DNA from: Gemmatimonadota bacterium
GTDB taxonomy: Bacteria; Gemmatimonadota; Gemmatimonadetes; Gemmatimonadales; GWC2-71-9
Assembly (NCBI GenBank): GCA_016874005.1
Contig: VGVQ01000016.1
Location: forward strand, 34,936-98,935
DNA: 64,000 nt
Reading direction: 5' to 3'
Of this stretch, positions 10,371 through 18,929 are shown in pieces. The notes beneath the pieces were generated by a model. The model searched no databases and was not told where the DNA came from. It saw nothing but the letters and a program-made list of their open reading frames with translations. A program made the position numbers and the translations under genes. Within the stretch, counting starts at the first letter, position 1, and the number at the start of each line of letters is the position of its first letter.

Positions 10371-11421
10371 TCGCCGAAGGAGCGCGGCGGCCACCAGGAG
10401 CCAGTTCCGGATGCCGGCCGAGTGGGCCCCCCACCGGGGCACCTGGCTTTCCTGGCCCCATCGGGAGTCGTCCTGGCCAGGCAAATTCGAGCCGGTGCCG
10501 GCGGTCTTCGCGGAGATCGTCCGCCACCTTGCTCCCCGCGAGGAAGTCCACCTCAATGTGGCCGACGACGCGATGGAGAGGTCGGCTCGCGAGGCGCTGG
10601 CCAAAGCGGCGGTGCCCACCGGCAACGTCTTCTTCCATCACCATCCGACCAACGACGCCTGGTGCCGGGACCACGGCCCGATCTTCGTCCAGCGCGAGGT
10701 GAACGGTCGCCGGGAACAGCGGGTCGTCGACTGGGGCTACAACGCCTGGGGCGGCAAGTATCCGCCGTTCGACGACGATGACGTGATTCCGTCTAGGATC
10801 GCCGCGGAGTTCGGGATCGATTGCGTTCATCCCGGGATCGTGATGGAAGGCGGTTCCATCGAGGTCAACGGTCGTGGGACCCTGATGACCACCGAGTCCT
10901 GCCTCCTCCATCCCAACCGCAACCCGACCCTCGCCAAGGCGGACATCGAGCGATTCCTGGCGGAGTACCTGGGGGTGCACCACTTCCTCTGGCTGGGGGA
11001 TGGGATCGAGGGCGACGACACCGACGGCCACGTCGACGACCTCACCAGGTTCGTCGATGAGACGACGGTCGTGACGGTCATCGAGGACGACCCGGCCGAT
11101 CCCAACTACCGCCCGCTGCGCGAGAACCTGTCACGGCTGCGTTCGATGGTGGACCAGGACGGGCGGCCGCTCGACATCGTGACGCTCCCAATGCCCCGCC
11201 CGATGTACCAGGATGACCAGCGGCTCCCCGCGAGCTACGCCAACTTCTACATCGCCAATGGAGTGGTCCTGATGCCGGCCTACGACCGGGACCGCGACGA
11301 GACGGCTCGGACCGCCCTCCAGGGTTGTTTCCCGAGACACACCGTGATTCCAATCGAGTGCACCGACCTGGTCTGGGGACTCGGCGCCGTCCACTGCGTC
11401 ACCCAGCAGTGGCCGGCCTAG
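10363..11421 (+). CDS. aguA: agmatine deiminase
   Basis: A 352-residue peptidylarginine-deiminase-type protein that should convert agmatine to N-carbamoylputrescine and ammonia, feeding aguB. It shows MPAEWAPHRGTWLSWPHRES, the guanidine-binding NDAWCRDHGPIFV, GGSIEVNG, GDDTDGHVDD, and the catalytic cysteine near the end in GLGAVHCVTQQ. The order aguB-aguA forms an operon. The GTG at 10363 overlaps the aguB stop by eight bases and I use it. An ATG at 10411 has an AGGAG ten bases upstream and begins exactly at the conserved MPAEW, so it may be the true start. Confidence 0.93.
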   Translation: MTDRRRSAAATRSQFRMPAEWAPHRGTWLSWPHRESSWPGKFEPVPAVFAEIVRHLAPREEVHLNVADDAMERSAREALAKAAVPTGNVFFHHHPTNDAWCRDHGPIFVQREVNGRREQRVVDWGYNAWGGKYPPFDDDDVIPSRIAAEFGIDCVHPGIVMEGGSIEVNGRGTLMTTESCLLHPNRNPTLAKADIERFLAEYLGVHHFLWLGDGIEGDDTDGHVDDLTRFVDETTVVTVIEDDPADPNYRPLRENLSRLRSMVDQDGRPLDIVTLPMPRPMYQDDQRLPASYANFYIANGVVLMPAYDRDRDETARTALQGCFPRHTVIPIECTDLVWGLGAVHCVTQQWPA

Positions 11422-11536
11422 ACCCGACGGGCGCCGTCACCGGGCGGTCGACCTTCTGGTTCGACCCCGACGACCCGCTCGGGGGCGGATTCCCCTTCCG
11501 GTAGGGCGGACGCACCGAACCACGCGAGGCTGCCAG

Positions 11537-12820
11537 ATGACCCGGTTTCTCTTCGTCTCCTACGATGCCCTGATCAGCGACATCGCCTGGGAGGTGGCCA
11601 AGGAGGGCCACGAGGTCAAGTACTTCATCAAGGCCGAGGAGGACCGCGAGATCGCGAACGGGTTCGTCCCCAAATCGGACGACTGGGAGCGGGACGCGAC
11701 CTGGGCCGAGGTGATCGTGTTCTACGACGTCCTGGGCATGGGAGCCGACGCCCAGCGGATGCGTCAGGCCGGGAAGCTCGTGGTGGGCGGCACCCCATAC
11801 AGCGACCGGCTCGAGGACGATCGGGCCTTCGGTCAGGCCGAGTTGAAAGCGGCCGGGGTCACGATCATTCCGCAGGAGAACTTCACCTCGTTCGCGGACG
11901 CCATCGCCTTCGTCAAGGCCAACCCCAATCGATACGTCATCAAGCCGAGCGGCGAAGCGCAGAACATGAAGCAGCTCTTGTTCGTCGGCGAGGAGGAGAA
12001 GGGCGAAGACGTCATCCAGGTTCTGGAGGATTACCAGCGCGCCTGGGCCGACCGGATCAAGGAATTCCAGCTCCAACGGCGGATCGTGGGGGTCGAGGTG
12101 GCCACGGGGGCCTTCTTCAACGGCAACGAGTTCGTCTACCCGATTTGCGTCAACTTCGAGCACAAGAAACTCTTCCCGGGCGACATCGGGCCGGCCACCG
12201 GCGAAATGGGCACCGCGATGTTCTGGTCCGAACCGAACAAGATCTTCCGGGCCACCTTGGGCAAGATGGAGAGCCGGCTCCGCCGGGAACGCTATGTCGG
12301 GTACATCGACGTCAACTGTATCGTCAACTCGAATGGCATCTATCCGCTCGAGTTCACCGCCCGGTTCGGCTACCCGACCATCAGCATCCAGCAGGAAGCG
12401 ATGACGACGCCGATCGGCGAGTTCCTCCGCCAGCTCGCCGACGGCACCGCCACCCGGCTCAAGGTCCGGGCCGGCTATCAAGTCGGGGTCCGGGTCGTGG
12501 TTCCGCCCTTCCCGTTCAGTGACCGGGAGACCTTCCTCCGGAACTCGAAGGACGCGGTGATCATCTTCAAGAAGCCCAACCGCGAAGGCGTCCACATCGA
12601 AGACGTCAAGCTGGTCAATGGCGAGTGGGTAGTGACCGGTACCAGTGGGGTGGTATTGATCGTCGTGGGCGCCGGACCGACGATGCGCCAGGCCCAGCGG
12701 CAAGCCTACGGCCGGATCGACAACATCATGATCCCCAACATGTATTACCGGAAGGACATCGGCGACCGGTGGTACGAGGACGTCGATCGGCTCCATTCCT
12801 GGGGCTACTTGCGGGAGTAG
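11537..12820 (+). CDS. PurD-like ATP-grasp protein (phosphoribosylamine-glycine ligase homolog)
   Basis: The 427-residue protein resembles phosphoribosylglycinamide synthetase (PurD), an ATP-grasp ligase. Visible landmarks include VVGGTPYSDRLEDDRAFGQ (start of the ATP-grasp part), YVIKPSGEAQN (ATP-binding lysine), GVEVATGAFFNGNEF, GDIGPATGEMGT and YPLEFTARFGYPT (metal-binding glutamate). The C-terminal GARS-C-like part contains GVHIEDVKLVNGEWVVTGTSG. It is divergent from standard PurD, for example lacking the usual N-terminal GxGGREHA signature; the start is MTRFLFVSYDALISDIAWEV. It may therefore join another amine and acid. GAGG lies eight bases before the ATG. No other purine genes are near. 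Confidence 0.75.
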   Translation: MTRFLFVSYDALISDIAWEVAKEGHEVKYFIKAEEDREIANGFVPKSDDWERDATWAEVIVFYDVLGMGADAQRMRQAGKLVVGGTPYSDRLEDDRAFGQAELKAAGVTIIPQENFTSFADAIAFVKANPNRYVIKPSGEAQNMKQLLFVGEEEKGEDVIQVLEDYQRAWADRIKEFQLQRRIVGVEVATGAFFNGNEFVYPICVNFEHKKLFPGDIGPATGEMGTAMFWSEPNKIFRATLGKMESRLRRERYVGYIDVNCIVNSNGIYPLEFTARFGYPTISIQQEAMTTPIGEFLRQLADGTATRLKVRAGYQVGVRVVVPPFPFSDRETFLRNSKDAVIIFKKPNREGVHIEDVKLVNGEWVVTGTSGVVLIVVGAGPTMRQAQRQAYGRIDNIMIPNMYYRKDIGDRWYEDVDRLHSWGYLRE

Positions 12821-12853
12821 CACGGCAGCCGCCAGGGCGGTACCCCTGGAGGC

Positions 12854-12890
12854 ACCGGCCCAAGAGCCCGCCGCCGCCGGGCCGGTTCCC
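12854..12890 (+). terminator. possible intrinsic terminator after the PurD-like gene
   Basis: ACCGGCCC (12854-12861) and GGGCCGGT (12879-12886) form an 8-bp stem with a 17-base loop, followed by TTCCC. Just upstream CCAGGG (12832-12837) and CCCTGG (12844-12849) form a smaller hairpin. The T-run is weak. Confidence 0.4.
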
Positions 12891-12941
12891 TTGCCCCCAT
12901 CCGGGCGGTACCTTGGTCGGTCGCCCTCTCCAGGATCGCCC

Positions 12942-14471
12942 GTGACCGCACCCGCCCAGAGCCGCCTCGATCGGATCCTCGGCACCATCGAGCGGATTGG
13001 GAACAAACTGCCCGACCCAGCCCTGCTCTTCGTGGTGCTGATGCTGCTCGTCTGGGCCATTTCGGCGCTCCTCGCCCCGGTTGCCTTCACCGAGATCGAT
13101 CCCCGAAACAACGAGCCCATCAAGGTGGTCAATCAGGTGACCGGCTCGGCCCTGGCCACCTTCTTGTCCAACATGGTCACCACCTTCACCAGCTTTCACC
13201 CCTTGGGCGTGGTGCTGGTGGCACTCCTGGGTGTCGGGGTCGCGGAGCACACCGGGTTCATCACGGCCGGCCTCAAGGGGCTGCTCGGGATCACGGCCCC
13301 CAGGTTGTTGACCCCGCTGCTGATCTTCGTCGCCACCTTGAGCCACACCGCGGCGGACGCGGGTTACGTCCTGGTCATTCCGCTTGGCGCGGTGATGTTC
13401 GCGGCGGCGGGTCGCCATCCGCTGGCCGGTATCGCGGCCGCGTTCGCCGGGGTGTCCGGTGGGTTCAGCGCCAACCTGATTCCGTCGAGCCTCGATCCCT
13501 TGCTGCAGGGACTGACCCAGCAGGCCGCCCAGCTGATCGAGCCCGGCCGCCAGGTCAACCCACTCAACAACTGGTACTTTCTGATCGCGTCGACTTTCCT
13601 GATCGTGAGCGTGGGCTGGTTCCTGACCGATCGGGTCATCGAGCCCCGTTTGAAGGGCACCACCGTCGACGGTGACGCCGCGGCGATGCCCAAGATGGAG
13701 GCGCTCACGCCGCAGGAGCGCCGGGGCTTGCGGGCGGCCCTTGGCGCCATGCTGGGCGGGGTCGTGATCCTCACCCTGGTCTCGGCGCCGGCGGCCTCGC
13801 CGTTCCGGTCGCCGGAAGGGGCCCTCACCGCCGCCGCGGCGCCACTGATGCGGGCCATCGTGCCGCTGATCATGCTGCTGTTCTTGCTGCCCGGCGTGGT
13901 CTACGGGTACAGCAGCGGCACCGTGAAATCTCATCGTGACATCATCCAGGCGATGAGCAAGTCGATGAGCACGATGGGGTATTACATCGTGTTGGCGTTT
14001 TTCGCTTCGCTGTTCATCGCGGCGTTCGGCCAATCGAACCTGGGTGCCCTGTTCGCCTTGAAGGGGGCGAACTTCCTCAAGGCGATGGCCATGCCGGCCC
14101 AGGTGACGATCGTCGGCATCATCCTGTTGACCACCGCGGTGAACCTGCTGATCGGCTCGGCATCGGCCAAATGGGCGCTGCTGGCGCCGATCTTCGTGCC
14201 GATGCTGATGCAGTTGGGGATCTCGCCGGACTTGACCCAGGCCGCGTACCGAGTCGGCGATTCCTCCACCAACATCATCACTCCGATGATGCCTTACTTC
14301 CCGCTGGTGGTGGTCTACGCCAAGCGCTACGTCACCGGCACCGGGATCGGCACCATCGTATCGCTGATGCTGCCGTACTCGATCTGCCACCTGGTCGCAT
14401 GGACGGTGTTGCTGATGCTGTTCTGGATGCTCGGTATCCCGCTCGGCCTGCAGGCGAGTTACGCGATGTAA
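12942..14471 (+). CDS. AbgT family transporter
   Basis: This 509-residue membrane protein is an AbgT-family carrier. The founding member takes up p-aminobenzoyl-glutamate, and others export sulfonamides. It has about a dozen hydrophobic segments and the family landmarks GVGVAEHTGFI, LSHTAADAGYVLVIPLGA, GVSGGFSANLIPSSLDPLLQG, SAKWALLAPIFVPMLMQLG and VGDSSTNIITPMMPYFPLV. GTG 12942 follows AGGAT at normal spacing. An ATG at 12891 in the same frame would add 17 proline- and serine-rich residues of no clear function. It lies near amide-cleaving genes (creatininase family, amidase) and ftcD, so a link to folate fragments can be guessed but not shown. Confidence 0.9.
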   Translation: MTAPAQSRLDRILGTIERIGNKLPDPALLFVVLMLLVWAISALLAPVAFTEIDPRNNEPIKVVNQVTGSALATFLSNMVTTFTSFHPLGVVLVALLGVGVAEHTGFITAGLKGLLGITAPRLLTPLLIFVATLSHTAADAGYVLVIPLGAVMFAAAGRHPLAGIAAAFAGVSGGFSANLIPSSLDPLLQGLTQQAAQLIEPGRQVNPLNNWYFLIASTFLIVSVGWFLTDRVIEPRLKGTTVDGDAAAMPKMEALTPQERRGLRAALGAMLGGVVILTLVSAPAASPFRSPEGALTAAAAPLMRAIVPLIMLLFLLPGVVYGYSSGTVKSHRDIIQAMSKSMSTMGYYIVLAFFASLFIAAFGQSNLGALFALKGANFLKAMAMPAQVTIVGIILLTTAVNLLIGSASAKWALLAPIFVPMLMQLGISPDLTQAAYRVGDSSTNIITPMMPYFPLVVVYAKRYVTGTGIGTIVSLMLPYSICHLVAWTVLLMLFWMLGIPLGLQASYAM

Positions 14472-14473
14472 GG

Positions 14474-15220
14474 CTACCGCACGGCCACCGCGATCCGCTC
14501 CGCCAGCGCCTCGACGACGGCCTCACCGATCTCCGCCGTGGCGCCGTGGGGATCGCCGAGAATGCCGTTGGGGGTGATGGCACGAAGCCCCTTGGCGAGC
14601 AGCTCGTCGAGATCGATGCGGCCCATCTTGCCGATCTCCAGGCGATCCATCTTGACCAGGTGACCATGCCGTGCCAGGAGGACCGAGGTCTCGGTCACGT
14701 CGGCGTGAATGGCGTCGACGTCCTGGGGTCGGCCGAACTTCGCGGCCGCCCCGATCATCGCGGCCATCGTTTCCTTGAGTGCCTCCCGCCCCGCAAAATC
14801 GACGATCGTGACGCCCTTCGGCCCGAACTCGGCTCGCAACCCATTGGCGGCCTTTTCCAAAGCGGCGAAGTTGCCGCCGTGGGAGGAGAGCAGGACGAAC
14901 CTGGTGAATCCGTGCGGTACCAGGCTGCGGACACACCCGACGACGGTCTCGATGAACACCGGCTCGGGAATCGACAGGGTTCCCGGAAAGGCGAGATGGT
15001 GGTCGGAGCAACCCGGCCTGATCACCGGTGCCAGGAGGGCATCACCCAGCTTCTCGGCCACCCGCAGCCCGACCGCGTAGCCAATGGCGGTGTCGGTCAT
15101 GGTGGGCAGGTGGGGGCCGTGCTGCTCCATCGAGGCGGTCATCACGATGGCGGTTCGTTTGCCACCTTCGATCAGCCGCTGGACGTCGGTCCAGGACAGC
15201 TCTTCGAGCAAGAGGGACAT
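14474..15220 (-). CDS. creatininase family amidohydrolase
   Basis: The 248-residue protein has the metal-binding motifs of the creatininase family: MEQHGPHLPTMTDT, GCSDHHLAFPGTLS and VLLSSHGGNFAAL. Members open cyclic or linear amides with two metal ions; substrates include creatinine, formamidopyrimidines in riboflavin synthesis and mycofactocin precursor peptide. The neighbours do not fix the substrate. It is convergent with abgT, with two bases between the stops, and lies downstream of the amidase on the same strand. No signal peptide is seen, so it should be cytosolic. Confidence 0.85.
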   Translation of the reverse strand: MSLLLEELSWTDVQRLIEGGKRTAIVMTASMEQHGPHLPTMTDTAIGYAVGLRVAEKLGDALLAPVIRPGCSDHHLAFPGTLSIPEPVFIETVVGCVRSLVPHGFTRFVLLSSHGGNFAALEKAANGLRAEFGPKGVTIVDFAGREALKETMAAMIGAAAKFGRPQDVDAIHADVTETSVLLARHGHLVKMDRLEIGKMGRIDLDELLAKGLRAITPNGILGDPHGATAEIGEAVVEALAERIAVAVR

Positions 15221-15264
15221 GGGCTAGTCAAGGCTCCGGTCTGGCGCCGCGTTGGTCCGGCTTC

Positions 15265-17094
15265 TCATCCGAAGGCCGGATGCCTGCGGTGGAAACCGGT
15301 CGCCTCCTGGTAGGCCTTCCCCACGGCGAGGAGGTTGGCCTCGCCCCAGAGCTGGCCGATGAACGAGAGGCTGACCGGCGTGCCATCGTCCCTGAAGCCG
15401 TTCGGGAGCGTGAGGGAGGGATGGCCGGTCAGATTGGTGACCAAGAGCACCTGGCCACCAAAACTCGGGGTTACGAAGACATCGACCCGCCGCATCAACT
15501 CGTCCATCTGCCGCATCAGCAGGGTTCGGACCCGATTGGCGTTGATGTACTCGACCGCCGGAATGAAGCGAGCGGAGCGGAAGTTGCTCGGCCAGGTCCC
15601 GGCCCCCTGCCGCGTCATTTGATCGTCCTGGTTGGACCGGGTCAGCGCGTCGAAGGCCGCGGCCGATTCTGCCTGGAGAATGATCCTGGTGGCCGCCACC
15701 GGCAGGTCGAGGGGAATCTCGACCGGGATCAACGAGATCCCCAGCGATCGCAACTCGGCAAGGGCCCGATCGTCGAACGCCTTGGTGTCGTGCTCGGCGT
15801 CGAAGGCGGCTTTGAGGTATCCCACCCGGATCCCGGCGATTCCCTTGCCCGGACTCCACCCGAACGGCCGGTCGACTGCCGACTGATCGCGGCCGTCCGC
15901 CCCGTGGATGGCCCTGAGCACCAGACCGCAGTCTTCGACCGATCGGCACATCGGACCGGCCTTGTCCATCGACCACGACAACGCCATCGCCCCGTGACGG
16001 CTGACCCGACCGAAGGTGGGGCGGAGACCCGTGACGCCGTTCCTGGTCGACGGCGAGACGATCGAGCCGAGGGTCTCGGTTCCGATACTGAACCCCACCA
16101 ACCCGGCCGCCGTCGCCGACCCCGGACCCGCGGAGGAGCCGCTCGAACCCTGGTCGGTTTTCCAAGGGTTCTTGGTGGTTCCGCCATACCAGACATCGCC
16201 CATGGCCAGCTCGCCCAGGGTCAGCTTGGCCACCAGCACCGCACCCGCCCGGTCGAGGCGTTCGACCACGGTGGCGGTTTCGTCGAGGCGTTGATCGCGG
16301 AACGGCCCGGTGCCCCAGGTCGTCGGGTACCCGGGAACCGCAAAGAGGTCCTTGGCGCCCCACGGGATTCCGTGGAGCGGGCCCTTGTACTTGCCGGCCG
16401 CGATCTCGTCGTCTGCCTTCCGGGCCTGATTGAGGGCCCGTTCCTCGGTCAGGGTGACGACACTCTGGAGGACGGCATCGTGCCGTTTGATCCGGTCGAG
16501 GTAGAGCCGAGTCAGCTCCATGGCGCTGACCTGCTTCGTCTGCACCAGCTCCGCCAGCTCGGCCACGGTCAGGAACGCCAGCGCCGCCGGATCGGAGGGT
16601 TTGGTCAGCCCCTGTCTCTTGGGCCGCCCCTCACCGAGGCGGATCCGGGGGCCCGCTCCGGTAGCCCGGCCGGGCAGCTCAGGATCGAATCTGAGAGCCG
16701 GTTGGACCGCATTGGGCACGGTCACCCCCCGCAGGGTCCGAACCGAGGCCATCGTCGCACCGAGCGTCTTGACCAACTCGTCGACCTCGGGGTCGGTGAA
16801 CTCGAGCCCGATCAACGCCGCCGCCCCGACGACCATCTCCTTGGTGATCGTCGGGGTTTGGGGCTCCTGGTCGGGTTCGTTGGTCAATGCGGCCGGGCCC
16901 GATGCCTTGCGCCACAGCGCTTCCGCGAAGGCCGGATGCGAGATCCCGGCGAGGGCACAAAGAGCCATGAACCCGCGGCGGCCGAGCCGGTGACCGTCGC
17001 GGCTGGGCGGCAGATCGGCCCCTGGCCCAGCAAGCGGGGTAACCGGCCCGGGCCTGGAGGCGTCGTGGCGCTTCGAGTTCTTGCGGGTCGGCAT
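15265..17094 (-). CDS. Tat-exported amidase (amidase signature family)
   Basis: The 609-residue protein carries a twin-arginine signal (GRRGFMALCALAG near residues 38-50) after a long polar leader, so the enzyme should act outside the cytoplasm. The amidase-signature core includes the catalytic lysine in PLHGIPWGAKDLF and the serine-rich segment DQGSSGSSAGPGSATAAG with the Ser-cis-Ser pair, followed by FSIGTETLGSI. Such enzymes hydrolyse carboxamides. Relative to short amidases it has an N-terminal extension of about 190 residues with a conserved-looking helix region (ITKEMVVGAAALIGLEFTDP). GAGGT precedes ATG 17094. It is divergent from ftcD. Confidence 0.9.
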   Translation of the reverse strand: MPTRKNSKRHDASRPGPVTPLAGPGADLPPSRDGHRLGRRGFMALCALAGISHPAFAEALWRKASGPAALTNEPDQEPQTPTITKEMVVGAAALIGLEFTDPEVDELVKTLGATMASVRTLRGVTVPNAVQPALRFDPELPGRATGAGPRIRLGEGRPKRQGLTKPSDPAALAFLTVAELAELVQTKQVSAMELTRLYLDRIKRHDAVLQSVVTLTEERALNQARKADDEIAAGKYKGPLHGIPWGAKDLFAVPGYPTTWGTGPFRDQRLDETATVVERLDRAGAVLVAKLTLGELAMGDVWYGGTTKNPWKTDQGSSGSSAGPGSATAAGLVGFSIGTETLGSIVSPSTRNGVTGLRPTFGRVSRHGAMALSWSMDKAGPMCRSVEDCGLVLRAIHGADGRDQSAVDRPFGWSPGKGIAGIRVGYLKAAFDAEHDTKAFDDRALAELRSLGISLIPVEIPLDLPVAATRIILQAESAAAFDALTRSNQDDQMTRQGAGTWPSNFRSARFIPAVEYINANRVRTLLMRQMDELMRRVDVFVTPSFGGQVLLVTNLTGHPSLTLPNGFRDDGTPVSLSFIGQLWGEANLLAVGKAYQEATGFHRRHPAFG

Positions 17095-17215
17095 TCGGGA
17101 CCTCGGGGGCTAGATTGGGAGGCACCGCGCCCGCGAGTCGGGCCGCGACGCTCGCGGGCAGCCAGTACGCGACGACCAACCAAAACCCGGGCGCCTCCGG
17201 GTTCATAAGGACGAT

Positions 17216-18907
17216 ATGGCCAAGCTGATCGAGTGCGTCCCGAATTTCAGCGAGGGACGGGACGCCGGCGTCATCCGCCAAATTACCGACGAGGTCGAAC
17301 GGGTTCTAGGGGTCAAGCTCCTCCACGTCGACCCGGGCAAATCGACCAATCGCACCGTGGTTACCTTCGCCGGCGAGCCCGACGCCGTGGTCGAGGCCGC
17401 GTTCCGAGCCATCCGAATGGCCGCGACGGTCATCGACATGCGGCGCCACCGGGGCGAGCACCCCAGGATGGGCGCCACCGATGTCTGTCCGCTGATACCG
17501 ATTGCGGGGATCTCGATGGCCGAGACCGCCGCGCTCGCCACCGAGCTGGCTCGCCGGGTCGGCTCCGAACTGGGCATTCCGGTCTACCTCTACGAGCATG
17601 CCCAACCGAACGAAGCCCGGCGGAACCTGGCCGTGATCCGAAGCGGCGAGTACGAGGGGTTCTTCAAGAAGATCAAGGAGCCGGGCTGGGCGCCGGACTT
17701 CGGGCCGCGGGAGTTCAATCCGATCGCCGGCGCCACCGTCATCGGGGCTCGCGACTTCCTGGTGGCTTACAACGTAAACCTCAACACCACCTCCACTCGG
17801 CGGGCCAACGCCATCGCGTTCGACGTCCGGGAGGCTGGCCGCCCCAAGCGCCACGGCAACCCACTGACCGGGTCGGTCGTCAGCGACGACACCGGCAACC
17901 CCGTCTCGATCCCCGGGACCCTCAAGGCCGTGAAGGCCATCGGGTGGTTCATCGAGGAATACGGCCAGGCCCAGGTCTCGATGAACCTCACCAATCTCGC
18001 GGTCACGCCCCTGCACGCGGCCTTCGACGAGGTCTGCCGCGCCGCGGAGGCCCGCGGTGTCCGGGTCACCGGTTCGGAACTGGTTGGCCTGGTGCCGCTC
18101 GCGACGCTGCTCGACGCCGGCCGCCATTTCCTTCGGAAACAGCAGCGGTCGCTGGGCGTCTCCGAGCGCGAGTTGATCCACATCGCGGTGACGTCGCTGG
18201 GCCTCGACGAGCTGGCCCCGTTCCACCCCGCCGAGCGGATCATCGAATACCGGCTCCGGGACAGCGGCCTCACCCGGCTGGTCGACCGTTCCGTGACCGG
18301 TTTCGTCGACGAGGCCGCGAGCGAATCGCCTGCCCCGGGCGGCGGGTCGGTATCGGCGCTGCTCGGCGCGTTGGCAGCGGCCTTGGGCACGATGGTGGCG
18401 AATTTGTCGTCCCACAAGCGGGGCTGGGACGACCGGTGGGAGGAGTTCTCGGAGTGGGCCGTTCGGGGCCAGGCACTCAAGGACGAGCTGCTCAGCCTCG
18501 TCGACGAGGACACCGCCGCGTTCAACCGGGTCTTGGCCGCGATGGGCCTGCCCAAGGGGACCGAGGCCGAAAAAGCCGCCAGGGCGCGGGCGAAGGAGGA
18601 AGCCAACCAAGGCGCGATCGAGGTGCCATTCCGAGTGATGAAGGCGACCTACTCCACCTTCCCGCTGCTGGCCGCCATGGCCGCCCAAGGGAACCCCGCC
18701 TCGGCGTCTGACGCGGGGGTGGGGGCGTTGTGCGCCCGGTCCGCCCTGCTCGGCGCCTGGCTCAATGTCCGAACCAACGTGGCGAGCCTCGAGGATCGAT
18801 CGGCGGTGTCCGAGTTACTGGCGGATGGCGCCCGGATGGCCGCCGAGGTGGCCAGTCTGGAGGCGGCGGTGCTGGCGACAGTCGAGGGCAAGTTCGGCGG
18901 CCCCTGA
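17216..18907 (+). CDS. ftcD: bifunctional glutamate formimidoyltransferase / formimidotetrahydrofolate cyclodeaminase
   Basis: The 563-residue protein joins both enzymes that end one form of histidine breakdown. It moves the formimino group from formiminoglutamate to tetrahydrofolate and then deaminates it to methenyl-tetrahydrofolate. The N-terminal transferase part shows LIECVPNFSEGRD and RRHRGEHPRMGATDVCP with the catalytic His82. The C-terminal cyclodeaminase part starts near residue 360 with SESPAPGGGSVSALLGALAAALG and continues with NPASASDAGVGALCA. The length agrees with the fused animal-type protein. AAGGA precedes the ATG. hutI and hutU lie about 7 kb away on the other strand. Confidence 0.95.
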   Translation: MAKLIECVPNFSEGRDAGVIRQITDEVERVLGVKLLHVDPGKSTNRTVVTFAGEPDAVVEAAFRAIRMAATVIDMRRHRGEHPRMGATDVCPLIPIAGISMAETAALATELARRVGSELGIPVYLYEHAQPNEARRNLAVIRSGEYEGFFKKIKEPGWAPDFGPREFNPIAGATVIGARDFLVAYNVNLNTTSTRRANAIAFDVREAGRPKRHGNPLTGSVVSDDTGNPVSIPGTLKAVKAIGWFIEEYGQAQVSMNLTNLAVTPLHAAFDEVCRAAEARGVRVTGSELVGLVPLATLLDAGRHFLRKQQRSLGVSERELIHIAVTSLGLDELAPFHPAERIIEYRLRDSGLTRLVDRSVTGFVDEAASESPAPGGGSVSALLGALAAALGTMVANLSSHKRGWDDRWEEFSEWAVRGQALKDELLSLVDEDTAAFNRVLAAMGLPKGTEAEKAARARAKEEANQGAIEVPFRVMKATYSTFPLLAAMAAQGNPASASDAGVGALCARSALLGAWLNVRTNVASLEDRSAVSELLADGARMAAEVASLEAAVLATVEGKFGGP

Positions 18908-18929
18908 CCGCCGGTCTTGGAGGAGATTG

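Noticed and set aside
8265..10625. Very long minus-strand open frame (786 codons) across aguB and the barrel gene
   Set aside because: Its translation is Arg/Pro/Gly-rich and antisense to well-supported genes, a usual artefact of high GC content.
14474..15220. Mycofactocin-type role for the creatininase-family gene
   Set aside because: No mycofactocin precursor, radical SAM maturase or dehydrogenase is encoded nearby.
15028..17208. 726-codon plus-strand frame opposite the amidase gene
   Set aside because: It has no protein-like features and mirrors the amidase gene, which has clear catalytic motifs.
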